Positions 9,008 through 17,093 of a stretch of 18,580 bases of DNA are shown one piece after another. This stretch comes from Thermotoga sp. 4484_232 (GTDB taxonomy: Bacteria; Thermotogota; Thermotogae; Thermotogales; Thermotogaceae). Where the stretch lies: contig MZGO01000013.1 in NCBI GenBank assembly GCA_002084985.1, forward strand, positions 1-18,580, read 5' to 3'. The notes below the pieces were generated by a model. That model had not been told where the DNA came from. It made no database searches and saw only the letters and a program-made list of their open reading frames with translations. Made by a program: the position numbers and the translations under genes. Positions within the stretch are counted from its first letter, which is position 1. Each line of letters begins with the position of its first letter.

Positions 9008-10137
9008 CTACCCTCCTCATCGAGTCCAGCAGGGTCGACATCGTATCCTTTTCGTCTTATAACCAAGCTACCGCATTCGGGGCATACGGTGCTCTCATAC
9101 TTTTCGTCCCAAACGTTCCCAAGATAAACATAGTTCAGGTACTTCTTCGCGAGTGTGTAAGCTTCAAGGAGGGTTTTTAAGGGAGTGGGAGGAATAGTAT
9201 ACTTGTAGTTAGGAAAGTATCTGCTGAGGTGAAGGGGTACGTCTTTATCCAGACTGGCAAGCCATTTGAACTCCTCCTCAAGTTCCTCCATACTATCGTT
9301 CTTCGTGGGGATCAAAAGAGTTGTCACTTCAACGTGTATACCAGCTTTATAAGCTTTTTCTATGGTTTTCATGACGGTGTCTTTTCTTCCGACAATCTCT
9401 CTGTAGAAATCGTCGTTAAATCCTTTGAGATCGATATTCATGGCATGTATGGATTGAAGCAATAGCTCCAATGGTTCCTCCTCTATTAAACCGTTGGTAA
9501 CGAGAACGTTGTATAAACCTTCTCTTGCAGCGATCCTTGAAGTATCAAGAACGAATTCGAACCATATCATCGGCTCGTTGTAAGTGTAGGCTATCCCCTT
9601 GGATCCTCTATCCTTGGCTATCTGCACGAGTTGTTCAGGCGACACCTTCCTGGTTGGCTCTTCTTCCAATATTCCCGCCTTGAATTTCGCTATTCTCAGT
9701 TGTTCTTCAACGGTTTCAACACCTTCTATATCTGGAAGAAGTAAACCCCTTCTCCACCCTTTTGAGACGATCACACCATATTTTTTGGGGTCGAGCTCTG
9801 ATATATCTTTAACGGGAACAGGTTCGCTGAGAACATCAACATGGACCACTATATCATCCAATTCATCGGGAGATACAGGGGGGAATCGCGGATCTTGAGT
9901 CGCAGCAGCTATAGCATTGTCCCTTATTTCCAAAGCGAGGTTCTCCTTCGTTGGAAGGAAGGTTCCAATACATCCTCGTAAGGATCCATCGGTTTTGTGG
10001 AGTGTGACGAAGGCACCTGCCTTTCTTTCGAAGAGCTCTTTTGGAAGATCAGGATGAGGATCCAGAACCTTCCCATATTTGACGTAATTTTCAATAACCT
10101 CGATAGCCCATTTAACGTATGGATGCTCCCCTTTCAT
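8962..10137 (-). CDS. AMMECR1 domain joined to a truncated AmmeMemoRadiSam radical-SAM protein
   Basis: Residues 1 to about 157 are an AMMECR1 domain ([18 protein letters not shown] at 41-57, [25 protein letters not shown]). From residue 161 ([10 protein letters not shown]) the protein is the C-terminal two thirds of an AmmeMemoRadiSam-type radical-SAM enzyme: YTYNEP (184-189), VTNG, NIDLKGF and a terminal zinc ribbon (C352/C355 and C378/C381). Missing are the last strand of AMMECR1 and the radical-SAM N-terminus with its CX3CX2C iron-sulfur motif, probably well over 100 residues. Without that motif the protein cannot bind the cluster. The reading frame stays open, so this looks like an in-frame deletion inside a fusion gene or across two adjacent genes. 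The start ATG 10137 has GAGGTG upstream and lies eight bases after the phosphofructokinase stop. Substrate of the family unknown. Confidence 0.85.
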   Translation of the reverse strand: MKGEHPYVKWAIEVIENYVKYGKVLDPHPDLPKELFERKAGAFVTLHKTDGSLRGCIGTFLPTKENLALEIRDNAIAAATQDPRFPPVSPDELDDIVVHVDVLSEPVPVKDISELDPKKYGVIVSKGWRRGLLLPDIEGVETVEEQLRIAKFKAGILEEEPTRKVSPEQLVQIAKDRGSKGIAYTYNEPMIWFEFVLDTSRIAAREGLYNVLVTNGLIEEEPLELLLQSIHAMNIDLKGFNDDFYREIVGRKDTVMKTIEKAYKAGIHVEVTTLLIPTKNDSMEELEEEFKWLASLDKDVPLHLSRYFPNYKYTIPPTPLKTLLEAYTLAKKYLNYVYLGNVWDEKYESTVCPECGSLVIRRKGYDVDPAGLDEEGRCKKCGHQIVKIYRY

Positions 10138-10145
10138 AACACACC

Positions 10146-11168
10146 TCAGCCGAAGAATGTCATCGCCAGCTTGTAATATTCAAAAGGAACGTACTTTTTG
10201 GTTCCTATACCATATTCCAATGGAATAGATATTATCTCGTTTCCTCTGAGGGCAACCATCCTTCCGAAGTCACCATTCAGAACGAGTTCCATGGCTTTGA
10301 CACCATATCTGGTTCCAAGAATTCTGTCAAAAGCGGTCGGTGTTCCTCCTCTCAGAAGATGTCCCAGAACAACCGCTCTCGTATCGTAACCCGTTCTTTC
10401 CTTCACTATGTCTGCCAACACATGGGCTATTCCTCCAAGCCTCACGTGTCCAAATTCATCCTTCTCCTGTTTGATAGTGACTTCCGTTTCAAATTCGGTT
10501 GGTTTGAAACCCTCCGCAACGGCAACCACAGCGTACCTTTTTCTTTTCATACGCTCATCTATTATCTTGATGATCTCATTCAACGTCATAGGATATTCAG
10601 GAATCAGTATGAGATGTGCTCCAGCTGCGAGCCCGGCCTCAAGAGCTATCCAGCCGGTATCTCTTCCCATTAGTTCAACAAATATCACCCTTTCATGAGA
10701 TTTCGCAGTTGAATGGAGCCTATCTATAGCGTCTGCCCCGACGTTCACAGCAGTGTGAAAACCAAATGTGTAATCGGTGTTGGCTATGTCGTTGTCTATC
10801 GTTTTTGGTACTCCAACTACGTTGACTCCCATAGCTGAGTACTTTGCTCCAACAGAGAGCGTGTCATCACCGCCTATAACGATCAAGGCATCCAATTTCA
10901 TTTTCTTTATATTCTCAAGGACCTTATCTTTTGTTTCAGGACTCTTAAAGGGATTAACCCTACTCGTTCCAAGGATCGTTCCTCCCAATATATGGATACC
11001 TTCCACATCATCCTCTGTGAGTTCAACGTAGCTTCCTTCCACAAGGCCTCTCCAACCGTGCATGATACCTACTATTTCGACGTTGGATGGAGAGGATTTC
11101 ACTATACCCCTTATTACCGCATTCAAGCCTGGGCAGTCTCCACCGCCTGTCAAAATCCCCACTCTCAT
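10146..11168 (-). CDS. pfp: 6-phosphofructokinase, probably pyrophosphate-dependent
   Basis: It phosphorylates fructose-6-phosphate to the 1,6-bisphosphate in glycolysis. The 340-residue protein has the N-terminal phosphate loop [17 protein letters not shown], the donor-site motif IGGDDTL with Asp102, PKTIDND with Lys122, and MGRDTGWIA and GHLLRGG further on. Asp at the first position and Lys at the second are the established marks of PPi-using enzymes, whereas ATP-using bacterial enzymes have Gly/Gly (or Gly/Lys), so PPi is the likely donor. The length fits the short group III family and the gene looks intact. ATG 11168 is chosen because GGAGGTG lies six bases upstream; ATG 11183 would put that site inside the coding region. 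It is the first gene of the long minus-strand operon, behind an extended -10 promoter. Confidence 0.93.
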   Translation of the reverse strand: MRVGILTGGGDCPGLNAVIRGIVKSSPSNVEIVGIMHGWRGLVEGSYVELTEDDVEGIHILGGTILGTSRVNPFKSPETKDKVLENIKKMKLDALIVIGGDDTLSVGAKYSAMGVNVVGVPKTIDNDIANTDYTFGFHTAVNVGADAIDRLHSTAKSHERVIFVELMGRDTGWIALEAGLAAGAHLILIPEYPMTLNEIIKIIDERMKRKRYAVVAVAEGFKPTEFETEVTIKQEKDEFGHVRLGGIAHVLADIVKERTGYDTRAVVLGHLLRGGTPTAFDRILGTRYGVKAMELVLNGDFGRMVALRGNEIISIPLEYGIGTKKYVPFEYYKLAMTFFG

Positions 11169-11199
11169 CTTTTTCACCTCCATTGATACATCTGAAAAA

Positions 11200-11208
11200 A
11201 TTATACCA
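11200..11208 (-). promoter_or_regulatory. Extended -10 promoter of the long minus-strand operon
   Basis: On the minus strand the sequence TGG-TATAAT gives a perfect -10 hexamer (11205-11200) with an upstream TG. No good -35 hexamer is seen at 17 bases, which fits an extended -10 promoter. The predicted RNA start is near 11193, about 25 bases before the pfp ATG at 11168. Confidence 0.6.
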
Positions 11209-11210
11209 TA

Positions 11211-11219
11211 TGCGATAAT
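11211..11219 (+). promoter_or_regulatory. Candidate extended -10 promoter for the pfkB-yqhQ pair
   Basis: TGC-GATAAT on the plus strand matches an extended -10 with one mismatch. It lies about 24 bases upstream of the kinase ATG, and the ribosome site AAGGAG is at 11228-11233. It overlaps the upstream region of the divergent minus-strand promoter. No clear -35 is present. Confidence 0.4.
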
Positions 11220-11242
11220 TCTTAAATAAGGAGTGATCTCAC

Positions 11243-11977
11243 ATGATAGTGATAATGGGAGGTATCTTCTGGGATCAGATATTCTACGGGGAACCTCCGC
11301 ATTATGAAGAGTTCATCGAGTGTCCCGGAGGGAGTGCTTTGAACGTATCCGTGGCACTGAAATTGCTGGGCTACGAGGTGGGGCTTATAGGAAACGTTGG
11401 AGACGATGCTAAAGGAGATGAGATCTTGAGATTTCTGAGAGAGATAGGTGTGAGTTTTTTGGGGAAGAGAAAGGGTAAAACGGGTGTTTTTGTCTCATCC
11501 AACGAAAGAGAAGTTCTTGGAGTTTACAGAGGGGTGAATCTTTCACCGTTTTCCACGGATCCACCAGAAGCTGAGCTGTACTTTCTAACAATGGAAATGG
11601 GTTTAAAAAACTTTGAAAGGATCAAGGAAAAACTAAAAGGAAAGAAATTGATAGTAGATGCCTTTCCGTTGAAAAGTTTCGAATTCGAACAGGATGTGTT
11701 TGTAATAGCAAACGAAGGGTTTCAGGGAAGAGCAAATATCTTCAAACTGGGGGAAAAAGGAGCCATCTGGGGTGGTATTTTCAAAAGTGTAAGAAAAAAA
11801 GGAAATTTTCCACTGGCAGCGGGAGATGCTTTCGATGCTGTTATAATAGATGGTATTCTGAAAGGCATGGACGAGGGGAATATTTTGAAAAAAGCTGTTG
11901 AAATAGCAGAGATGGTTTCGAGTATCAAGGGGACGTCTGTAGCCATTCAAAAGGTTTTTGGAGGGATTGAGCTATGA
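11243..11977 (+). CDS. PfkB-family carbohydrate kinase, short form
   Basis: A 244-residue ribokinase/PfkB-fold protein; relatives usually have 290-320 residues. Visible motifs are the N-terminal VIMGGIFWDQ strand, the PGGSALNVSVALKLLG sugar/nucleotide motif, the IGNVGDDAKGDEIL motif, LGEKGA, and the C-terminal catalytic PLAAGDAFDA with base Asp195. The anion-hole segment is usually DTTGAGD; here its leading Asp and the first Gly are replaced (FPLAAGD), a divergent form. The central segment between NEGFQG and IFKLGEKGA is also shorter than usual, so a small deletion is possible but not proven. Substrate cannot be predicted. ATG 11243 follows AAGGAG by nine bases, and the stop overlaps the next gene as ATGA. 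Confidence 0.82.
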   Translation: MIVIMGGIFWDQIFYGEPPHYEEFIECPGGSALNVSVALKLLGYEVGLIGNVGDDAKGDEILRFLREIGVSFLGKRKGKTGVFVSSNEREVLGVYRGVNLSPFSTDPPEAELYFLTMEMGLKNFERIKEKLKGKKLIVDAFPLKSFEFEQDVFVIANEGFQGRANIFKLGEKGAIWGGIFKSVRKKGNFPLAAGDAFDAVIIDGILKGMDEGNILKKAVEIAEMVSSIKGTSVAIQKVFGGIEL

Positions 11978-12867
11978 AAGTGGGTGGACAGGCAATAATT
12001 GAAGGAGTGATGATGATAGGAAGAAAAATTGCGATAGCTGTCAGAGACAAAGAAGGGAATATAGTAACCGAGATCCTGGGAGTTCCAAAAAAAGGAAAAA
12101 TCATGAAAGTTCCCTTTCTGAGAGGTTTTTACAGTTTGTATCTTTCCCTCTACTTCGGTATAAAGGCTTTGACGAGATCTGCTGAGATATCGTCAGGGGA
12201 GAAGATGAAGAAGTCAGAGGGTGCGATATCTATTTTAGTAGCTTTTGCACTGGCCGTCGGTCTTTTCGTGGTTGTACCCCTCCTGATCACGAATTTCCTC
12301 ACTTTTCTAAAAAACAACGAATTCCTTTTCTCCCTAGTTGAGGGTACCATAAGGATAATTCTGTTCTTGATATACGTTTGGATCATATCTTTCTTTGAAG
12401 ATGTGAAAAGGTTGTTTCAATACCATGGAGCGGAACATAAAACGATACATGCCTTTGAGAGCGGTGAGAATCTAGATACTGAGAGTGTAATGAAATATTC
12501 AACAATCCATCCGAGATGCGGAACGAATTTCATCATGATATTCCTTATAGTGTCGGTCTTGACCTTCAGCCTTCTGGGTTTCCTTGGTGATATCACTATG
12601 AAGATACGGATTCTATCCAGGATAATCCTCATTCCTGTGATAGCAGGTATATCCTATGAATTTCTTAAAGTTGCCTCTGTTTTTGAAAAGAACAAAATGC
12701 TTCGTTTACTTTTCATCCCAGGTTTAGCTCTTCAATACCTCACAACATCCGAGCCGGATGAATCACAGGTTGAAGTTGCCATAACCGCTTTGAAAGCGAG
12801 TCTTGAGAAGGAGAATGACGAAGGACAGAGCAAGGTAGAGGAAAAGGGTGTAGAATTTCTCGGTTAA
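11974..12867 (+). CDS. YqhQ/DUF1385 family membrane protein
   Basis: A 297-residue membrane protein of the DUF1385 family. Signature segments are GGQAIIEGVMM at the N-terminus, YHGAEHKTIHAF (150-161), HPRCGTNF (179-186) and FIPGLALQYLTTSEPDESQVEVAI near the end, with about four hydrophobic segments between residues 85 and 235. The conserved His/Glu/Cys residues suggest a metal site; biochemical function is not established. The length is normal. It overlaps the kinase gene by four bases (ATGA), so the two are co-translated. Its last 105 bases overlap, in convergent orientation, the end of the WecA-type gene. Confidence 0.87.
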   Translation: MKVGGQAIIEGVMMIGRKIAIAVRDKEGNIVTEILGVPKKGKIMKVPFLRGFYSLYLSLYFGIKALTRSAEISSGEKMKKSEGAISILVAFALAVGLFVVVPLLITNFLTFLKNNEFLFSLVEGTIRIILFLIYVWIISFFEDVKRLFQYHGAEHKTIHAFESGENLDTESVMKYSTIHPRCGTNFIMIFLIVSVLTFSLLGFLGDITMKIRILSRIILIPVIAGISYEFLKVASVFEKNKMLRLLFIPGLALQYLTTSEPDESQVEVAITALKASLEKENDEGQSKVEEKGVEFLG

Positions 12868-13659
12868 TCCCAATAAATTGCACAATAGAGAATACGAAAT
12901 CAGAATAGAAAGAGCTTTCCAGGTACCAAATCTGTTCTGAAAAACATGGTGTGTGTGGTTTCTATCCGGCAGAAAAGGGTTTCTGTGTTTCAGTACTCTC
13001 CTAAAGAAAGTTGTTGAGACCTCATAAGCGGGAAGCCCTAAAAAAATGGTTGCATAAGCTAAGTCAAAGTTCATCATCTTCAGGGAGATTAGAGAAAGCA
13101 GTGATCCCACAAAAAGTGCACCGGAGTCTCCCAAGAACACCTTTGCGGGTGGCAGGTTATAGATCAAAAAGCCGGCAAGAGCGGAAGAATACAACCCTTC
13201 TTTAATTGTAAGGAAGGAGAAGAATGCAACAGAACCGGCCAAACCATCTATTCCATCAATGAGATTGAAGGCGTTCACCATGGCTACATACCAGAATATG
13301 AAAAAGCCCCATGAGACGGCGTCAGGAAGATCCATTCCGAATATCCTTAAAGTGGGTTTGAGAATTAATAAGATCACCATGGCCCATAATGTCTGGGAGA
13401 TGAACTTTAGCTTGTAAGAGATACCCTTCATGTCATCCAGTAATCCAAGGATCAACATCGGTATTGATAACACAAAAGCGGATTCCTTAAAACCGAACAC
13501 CAACAGACTGAAAGTGACTGCAAGCCCTCCTGTGAAAGGAATGGAGTTTCTATGATTTTTTCTGCTTGTAGGATAATCGAGGAGTTTTAAAGGATAAGCA
13601 ATTCTCATCAAGGCGATGTTGAGGATCAGTGACACCAAAAACACTGCTAGATATATCAC
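12763..13659 (-). CDS. WecA/TagO-type undecaprenyl-phosphate glycosyl-1-phosphate transferase
   Basis: A 298-residue polytopic membrane enzyme that transfers a HexNAc-1-phosphate from its UDP-sugar to the lipid carrier, the first step of many surface glycans. Family motifs are SRKNHRNSIPFTGGLAV, LGLLDDMKGI (Asp75-Asp76), NAFNLIDGIDGLAGS (131-143), FLGDSGALFVG (175-185) and the His motif PDRNHTHH (231-238). About ten membrane segments are visible, and the protein appears complete. The start is GTG 13659, overlapping the CapD-type gene stop by four bases (GTGA). It partners the upstream 4,6-dehydratase in making a lipid-linked modified sugar. Its 3' end crosses 105 bases of the opposing DUF1385 gene. 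Confidence 0.92.
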   Translation of the reverse strand: MIYLAVFLVSLILNIALMRIAYPLKLLDYPTSRKNHRNSIPFTGGLAVTFSLLVFGFKESAFVLSIPMLILGLLDDMKGISYKLKFISQTLWAMVILLILKPTLRIFGMDLPDAVSWGFFIFWYVAMVNAFNLIDGIDGLAGSVAFFSFLTIKEGLYSSALAGFLIYNLPPAKVFLGDSGALFVGSLLSLISLKMMNFDLAYATIFLGLPAYEVSTTFFRRVLKHRNPFLPDRNHTHHVFQNRFGTWKALSILISYSLLCNLLGLTEKFYTLFLYLALSFVILLLKTRFQSGYGNFNL

Positions 13660-15476
13660 ACTTTCTCTTCCCCTTTGGTAAAGTTAATTCGCGCTTGAGG
13701 GACTAATCTCCTTATTATCTCCAAAATGCCACTGACTTCCGCTTTTCTCAGGTGTTCTTCCAAAGATTTCATATATTCTTCCACCTCATCAGGATCCAGG
13801 TCATTTTCGGAAACGATTCTGAAAACTTTTGGATGGGATGTTGAGACTCTCTCTTCATCAGGATAGTACAACTCCTCAAATAATTTCTCACCGGGTCTTA
13901 TACCCGTATACACCACCTTTATATCCTGATCCGGAACGAAACCAGCAAGCGTTATCATATCTCGAGCCAGTTTATCTATAGATATCTGTTCTCCCATGTC
14001 TAAAACGAAGAGGTCTCCTCCCTTTGCATACGCTCCAGCCTGGAGTATCAGGGAGACGGCTTCTGGTATCGTCATGAAAAATCTTTTCATATCGGGATGT
14101 GTTACCGTCACCGGCCCACCCTTTTCTATCTGTTTCTTAAATTTTGGGATAACACTTCCTCTACTTCCAAGAACGTTTCCGAATCGCACAACACTGAAGA
14201 TCGTGTTGCTTTTTCTTGTTGTGACGTATATCTCCGCTAATCTCTTACTGACACCCATTATCGATGTTGGGTTGACCGCTTTATCCGTTGAAACCAGAAC
14301 GAACCTTTTCACATTGTATTTCATGGAGAGTTTCACAAGATTCCTGGTGCCGAGAGTGTTCACCCTTATCGCTTCAAAAGGATTTTCTTCCATCAATGGT
14401 ACGTGCTTGTGGGCAGCTGCATGGAATACAATCTCCGGCCTGTATTTCTTAAAGGCAAACTCCACAATCTCCCAATCACCTATATCTGCTATAACCCGAA
14501 CCTTTTTTAATCCCTCAAATCTCTCTGATAGCTCCTCATCTATCAGATAAATACTGTTTTCGCCATGTCCAAGGAGTATTAAAAGATCTGGTTCCATCCT
14601 GGCTATTTGTCTGCAGAGCTCTGATCCTATACTTCCACCAGCACCTGTAACCAGAACTCTTCTCCCTTTCAAATAACTTCCTATCTCCTCCAGGTTGACT
14701 TTTACCTGTTCTCTTCCCAGCAAATCCTCTATAGAGATATCCCTTAGATGTCCTATTCTAACTCTTCCATCTGTCAGTTCGTATATCCCTGGAAGTGTCC
14801 TAACCCTGATCTTTCTGAGATCGATGGCTTTCAATATCCTCTCCATTTCCTCCTTAGTTGCAGATGGTATAGCTATTATCACTTCATCTATTCTCTCCTT
14901 TTCAACGATCTTCATCGTTTCAGTTATTGGGCCAAATACAGGTACTCCCCTTATTCTTCTCCCTATCTTCCTTTTCGAATCATCCATGAAGGCAACGACC
15001 TTTCCAAGATGGGGTCTTTTTTCGAACTCCTCAAGAAGCATTATTCCGGCGTCTCCTGCCCCAATGATCAAAATCCTTTTCTCTCCTGCTTTTCCCTTTC
15101 TAAGATTGCTTATCCATTGCCAGGTGATTCTGCTGAGAAGGAGCAGAATGAGTGATCCCAGGAACGTGCTGAAACCAACAGATCTGGGGAGAATCGATCC
15201 TCTGTAGAAATAGAAAAAGGTCACGTTTACAAGGTAAGATATGATGCTTCCCCTAACCAAGAAAAGCATATCCCTGGGTGATGCGTATTCCCAAACGATC
15301 CTATAGTTCCCGTTCAGTATATAAACTATTGAAGAGATTAAAGTGTAAATGATAACCGATTCATCGTATTTTCCCATCTCCTCGAAATCGAAACCAAATC
15401 TCATGAACAGAGACACTATCCCTGAAAAGAGGGTAAGACCTATATCTATCAGAAACAGGATAAGTTTTCTCAGCAT
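13656..15476 (-). CDS. CapD/PglF/WbpM-type nucleotide-sugar 4,6-dehydratase, membrane form
   Basis: A 606-residue protein with four N-terminal membrane segments (about residues 5-26, 40-56, 72-92, 100-118), then a Rossmann-like domain (RILIIGAGDAG, 134-144), and the catalytic short-chain dehydrogenase domain with NAD loop LVTGAGGSIGSE (275-286), the AAAHKHVPLME segment and VSTDKAVNPTSIMGVSKR. The active-site Tyr of the usual YxxxK is Met407 with Lys411, the SMK variant typical of UDP-GlcNAc C4,C6-dehydratases of the FlaA1/PglF/WbpM family. It probably makes UDP-4-keto-6-deoxy-HexNAc at the membrane. ATG 15476 has GAGGTGGT seven bases upstream and lies four bases after the HD gene stop. The gene is full length. 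Confidence 0.94.
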   Translation of the reverse strand: MLRKLILFLIDIGLTLFSGIVSLFMRFGFDFEEMGKYDESVIIYTLISSIVYILNGNYRIVWEYASPRDMLFLVRGSIISYLVNVTFFYFYRGSILPRSVGFSTFLGSLILLLLSRITWQWISNLRKGKAGEKRILIIGAGDAGIMLLEEFEKRPHLGKVVAFMDDSKRKIGRRIRGVPVFGPITETMKIVEKERIDEVIIAIPSATKEEMERILKAIDLRKIRVRTLPGIYELTDGRVRIGHLRDISIEDLLGREQVKVNLEEIGSYLKGRRVLVTGAGGSIGSELCRQIARMEPDLLILLGHGENSIYLIDEELSERFEGLKKVRVIADIGDWEIVEFAFKKYRPEIVFHAAAHKHVPLMEENPFEAIRVNTLGTRNLVKLSMKYNVKRFVLVSTDKAVNPTSIMGVSKRLAEIYVTTRKSNTIFSVVRFGNVLGSRGSVIPKFKKQIEKGGPVTVTHPDMKRFFMTIPEAVSLILQAGAYAKGGDLFVLDMGEQISIDKLARDMITLAGFVPDQDIKVVYTGIRPGEKLFEELYYPDEERVSTSHPKVFRIVSENDLDPDEVEEYMKSLEEHLRKAEVSGILEIIRRLVPQARINFTKGEEKV

Positions 15477-15480
15477 GGTA

Positions 15481-17007
15481 CTACCACCTCGTAATAACTC
15501 TTACGCCGTCTTTAGGAACGGCGTCGTACTTTTTCAGGATTTCTCTCACATCTTCAGTTACGTAGACGCGAACTAGTTGAATCAGATTGCTCGTCATGAG
15601 TTTGTAAGCAGGATATTTCTTTATGTAATCTTCAAAAGATAAAACCTCATCTCTCCAATTATCATATATATACACATTGCTCTGAAGGAATTCAGCGGGA
15701 TGAACCAAAGTCAATTTGTAAGGTGTATCAACCTTGAAAATATCCTCGAAGTTCTCCAAAATCCATCTCACTCTGCTCAAATCCTTCTTCTCTATCTTTC
15801 CATCGTCGAGAGCATTTTCAAGCTTCAACCTTATCTTTTGAAGAACATCCATGGCAATACTGTGACTGACAACGGAGGGATCGATCCCTTCAAGCGAGAA
15901 CGGTATTTCAACGACGAGTTTCCAGAGATCTCTTTTTCTATATTTTTTGACGAGTTTGTAGGCTTCCACAAGATCGTAATCTACAGGTTCAAGAACAATA
16001 TCTCCCTTCAATATGCTCTCTACAACCTCATTTTTGTCCTTTTTCAATTCCTCACAATATTTCTTGACCAGATCTTTGAAAAGTTTCTCTATCTCCACCA
16101 ATATGGTTTCATCTGTGAGTTCCATGAAATCCTCCAGATTCTTGACTCTCTCTTCTAACCTGAGAGGTTTGTAGGCGTAATGTAAAATCTCCTGGATCAT
16201 GAGATCTGCGGCCCTTGCTGTTTTGTGAAAATACACATTTTTATACATCATGAATCTGCCGAAGAGCATGGCGTATATATCATCCATGACCTTTATGTGG
16301 TAACACAAGATATCTTTTCCATTCACCCTTTTTACCATGGAATTTCTTATTATCCTGTCCATAGCACCTGTTCCAAAATGTCTGGTACCACTGTAATAAG
16401 AATCCCTCAGTAGAAAATCGAGTCTGTCTGCTCCAAGTGGACCTTGAACTATGTTGAATTCCACACTCCCTGTTTTTTCCCCCTCAAAAACTTCGAGGAC
16501 TAACTTCATGATCTTTTCAAAGCATTTTTCGAGCTCTTTCGTATTTTCTTTTAAAACCAGTTTTAGATCCTGAATCACCGCTTTCCTCAAATCCTCTCTT
16601 GTTATTCTCTCAAAAGCTTTTGTCATTTCTTTTGGCATGATCTCCAGCAGTATCCTCTTCCTGTATTCATCGTGCCCCTCCTCTATGCCGAGTTTTCTGT
16701 ATACAACATCATCAAATTGATGGCTGAAGGGACCGTGTCCGACATCGTGAAGGAGCCCCGCAAGACGTATTATCCTTTCCTTGCTCAGATCGTTGAAGAG
16801 ATTCCTAGCGTACATTCCCGCTATGTGCATGGTACCAAGAGAGTGGGCAAAGCGAGTATGAGTCGCACCTGGATAAACGATGGTCGCTCCTGCAAGTTGT
16901 GAGAGGAATCTGAGCCTCTGAACAGGTGGTGTATCAACGGTTATCATTTCCAGCGGATATAGAAACACCTCTGAATGTATGGGATCTCTGGAAACTTTCT
17001 TCAACAA
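15481..17007 (-). CDS. HD-domain phosphohydrolase (dGTPase-like, YwfO-like family)
   Basis: A 508-residue cytosolic HD protein. The N-terminal third contains VQRLRFLSQLAG, the first metal His in GATHTRFAHSLGT (47-59), and the HD signature RLAGLLHDVGHGPFSHQFD (81-99), a pattern shared with dNTP triphosphohydrolases and YwfO/SAMHD1-like enzymes. The long C-terminal part is helical and charged. Substrate is not shown; dNTP or a phosphate ester are both possible. The start is TTG 17007, nine bases after GGAGGG; a second TTG at 17004 is an alternative. The gene appears complete and precedes the CapD/WecA pair by four bases, so all three are likely one transcript although the functional link is unclear. 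Confidence 0.87.
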   Translation of the reverse strand: MLKKVSRDPIHSEVFLYPLEMITVDTPPVQRLRFLSQLAGATIVYPGATHTRFAHSLGTMHIAGMYARNLFNDLSKERIIRLAGLLHDVGHGPFSHQFDDVVYRKLGIEEGHDEYRKRILLEIMPKEMTKAFERITREDLRKAVIQDLKLVLKENTKELEKCFEKIMKLVLEVFEGEKTGSVEFNIVQGPLGADRLDFLLRDSYYSGTRHFGTGAMDRIIRNSMVKRVNGKDILCYHIKVMDDIYAMLFGRFMMYKNVYFHKTARAADLMIQEILHYAYKPLRLEERVKNLEDFMELTDETILVEIEKLFKDLVKKYCEELKKDKNEVVESILKGDIVLEPVDYDLVEAYKLVKKYRKRDLWKLVVEIPFSLEGIDPSVVSHSIAMDVLQKIRLKLENALDDGKIEKKDLSRVRWILENFEDIFKVDTPYKLTLVHPAEFLQSNVYIYDNWRDEVLSFEDYIKKYPAYKLMTSNLIQLVRVYVTEDVREILKKYDAVPKDGVRVITRW

Positions 17008-17051
17008 CTTCTTTTCCCTCCTCTTATGGCATGTTTATTTTACAACATATA

Positions 17052-17060
17052 TGGTATTAT
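17052..17060 (+). promoter_or_regulatory. Candidate extended -10 promoter for recJ
   Basis: TGG-TATTAT sits in the AT-rich 86-base gap between the divergent HD phosphohydrolase gene and recJ, 33 bases upstream of the recJ ATG. On the other strand TAAAAT (17042-17037) could serve the HD gene. Neither has a clear -35 element. Confidence 0.4.
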
Positions 17061-17093
17061 TAAAAATGAAAGAATCAGGAAGAAGGTCATACA

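Noticed and set aside
8962..10137. A new AMMECR1-radical SAM architecture without cysteine motif
   Set aside because: Given the other lesions in the window, a deletion or assembly collapse is more likely than a new architecture; kept only as a finding to check.
13996..15207. Plus-strand open frames of 184 and 170 codons
   Set aside because: They lie entirely opposite the CapD-type gene, whose motifs are unmistakable.
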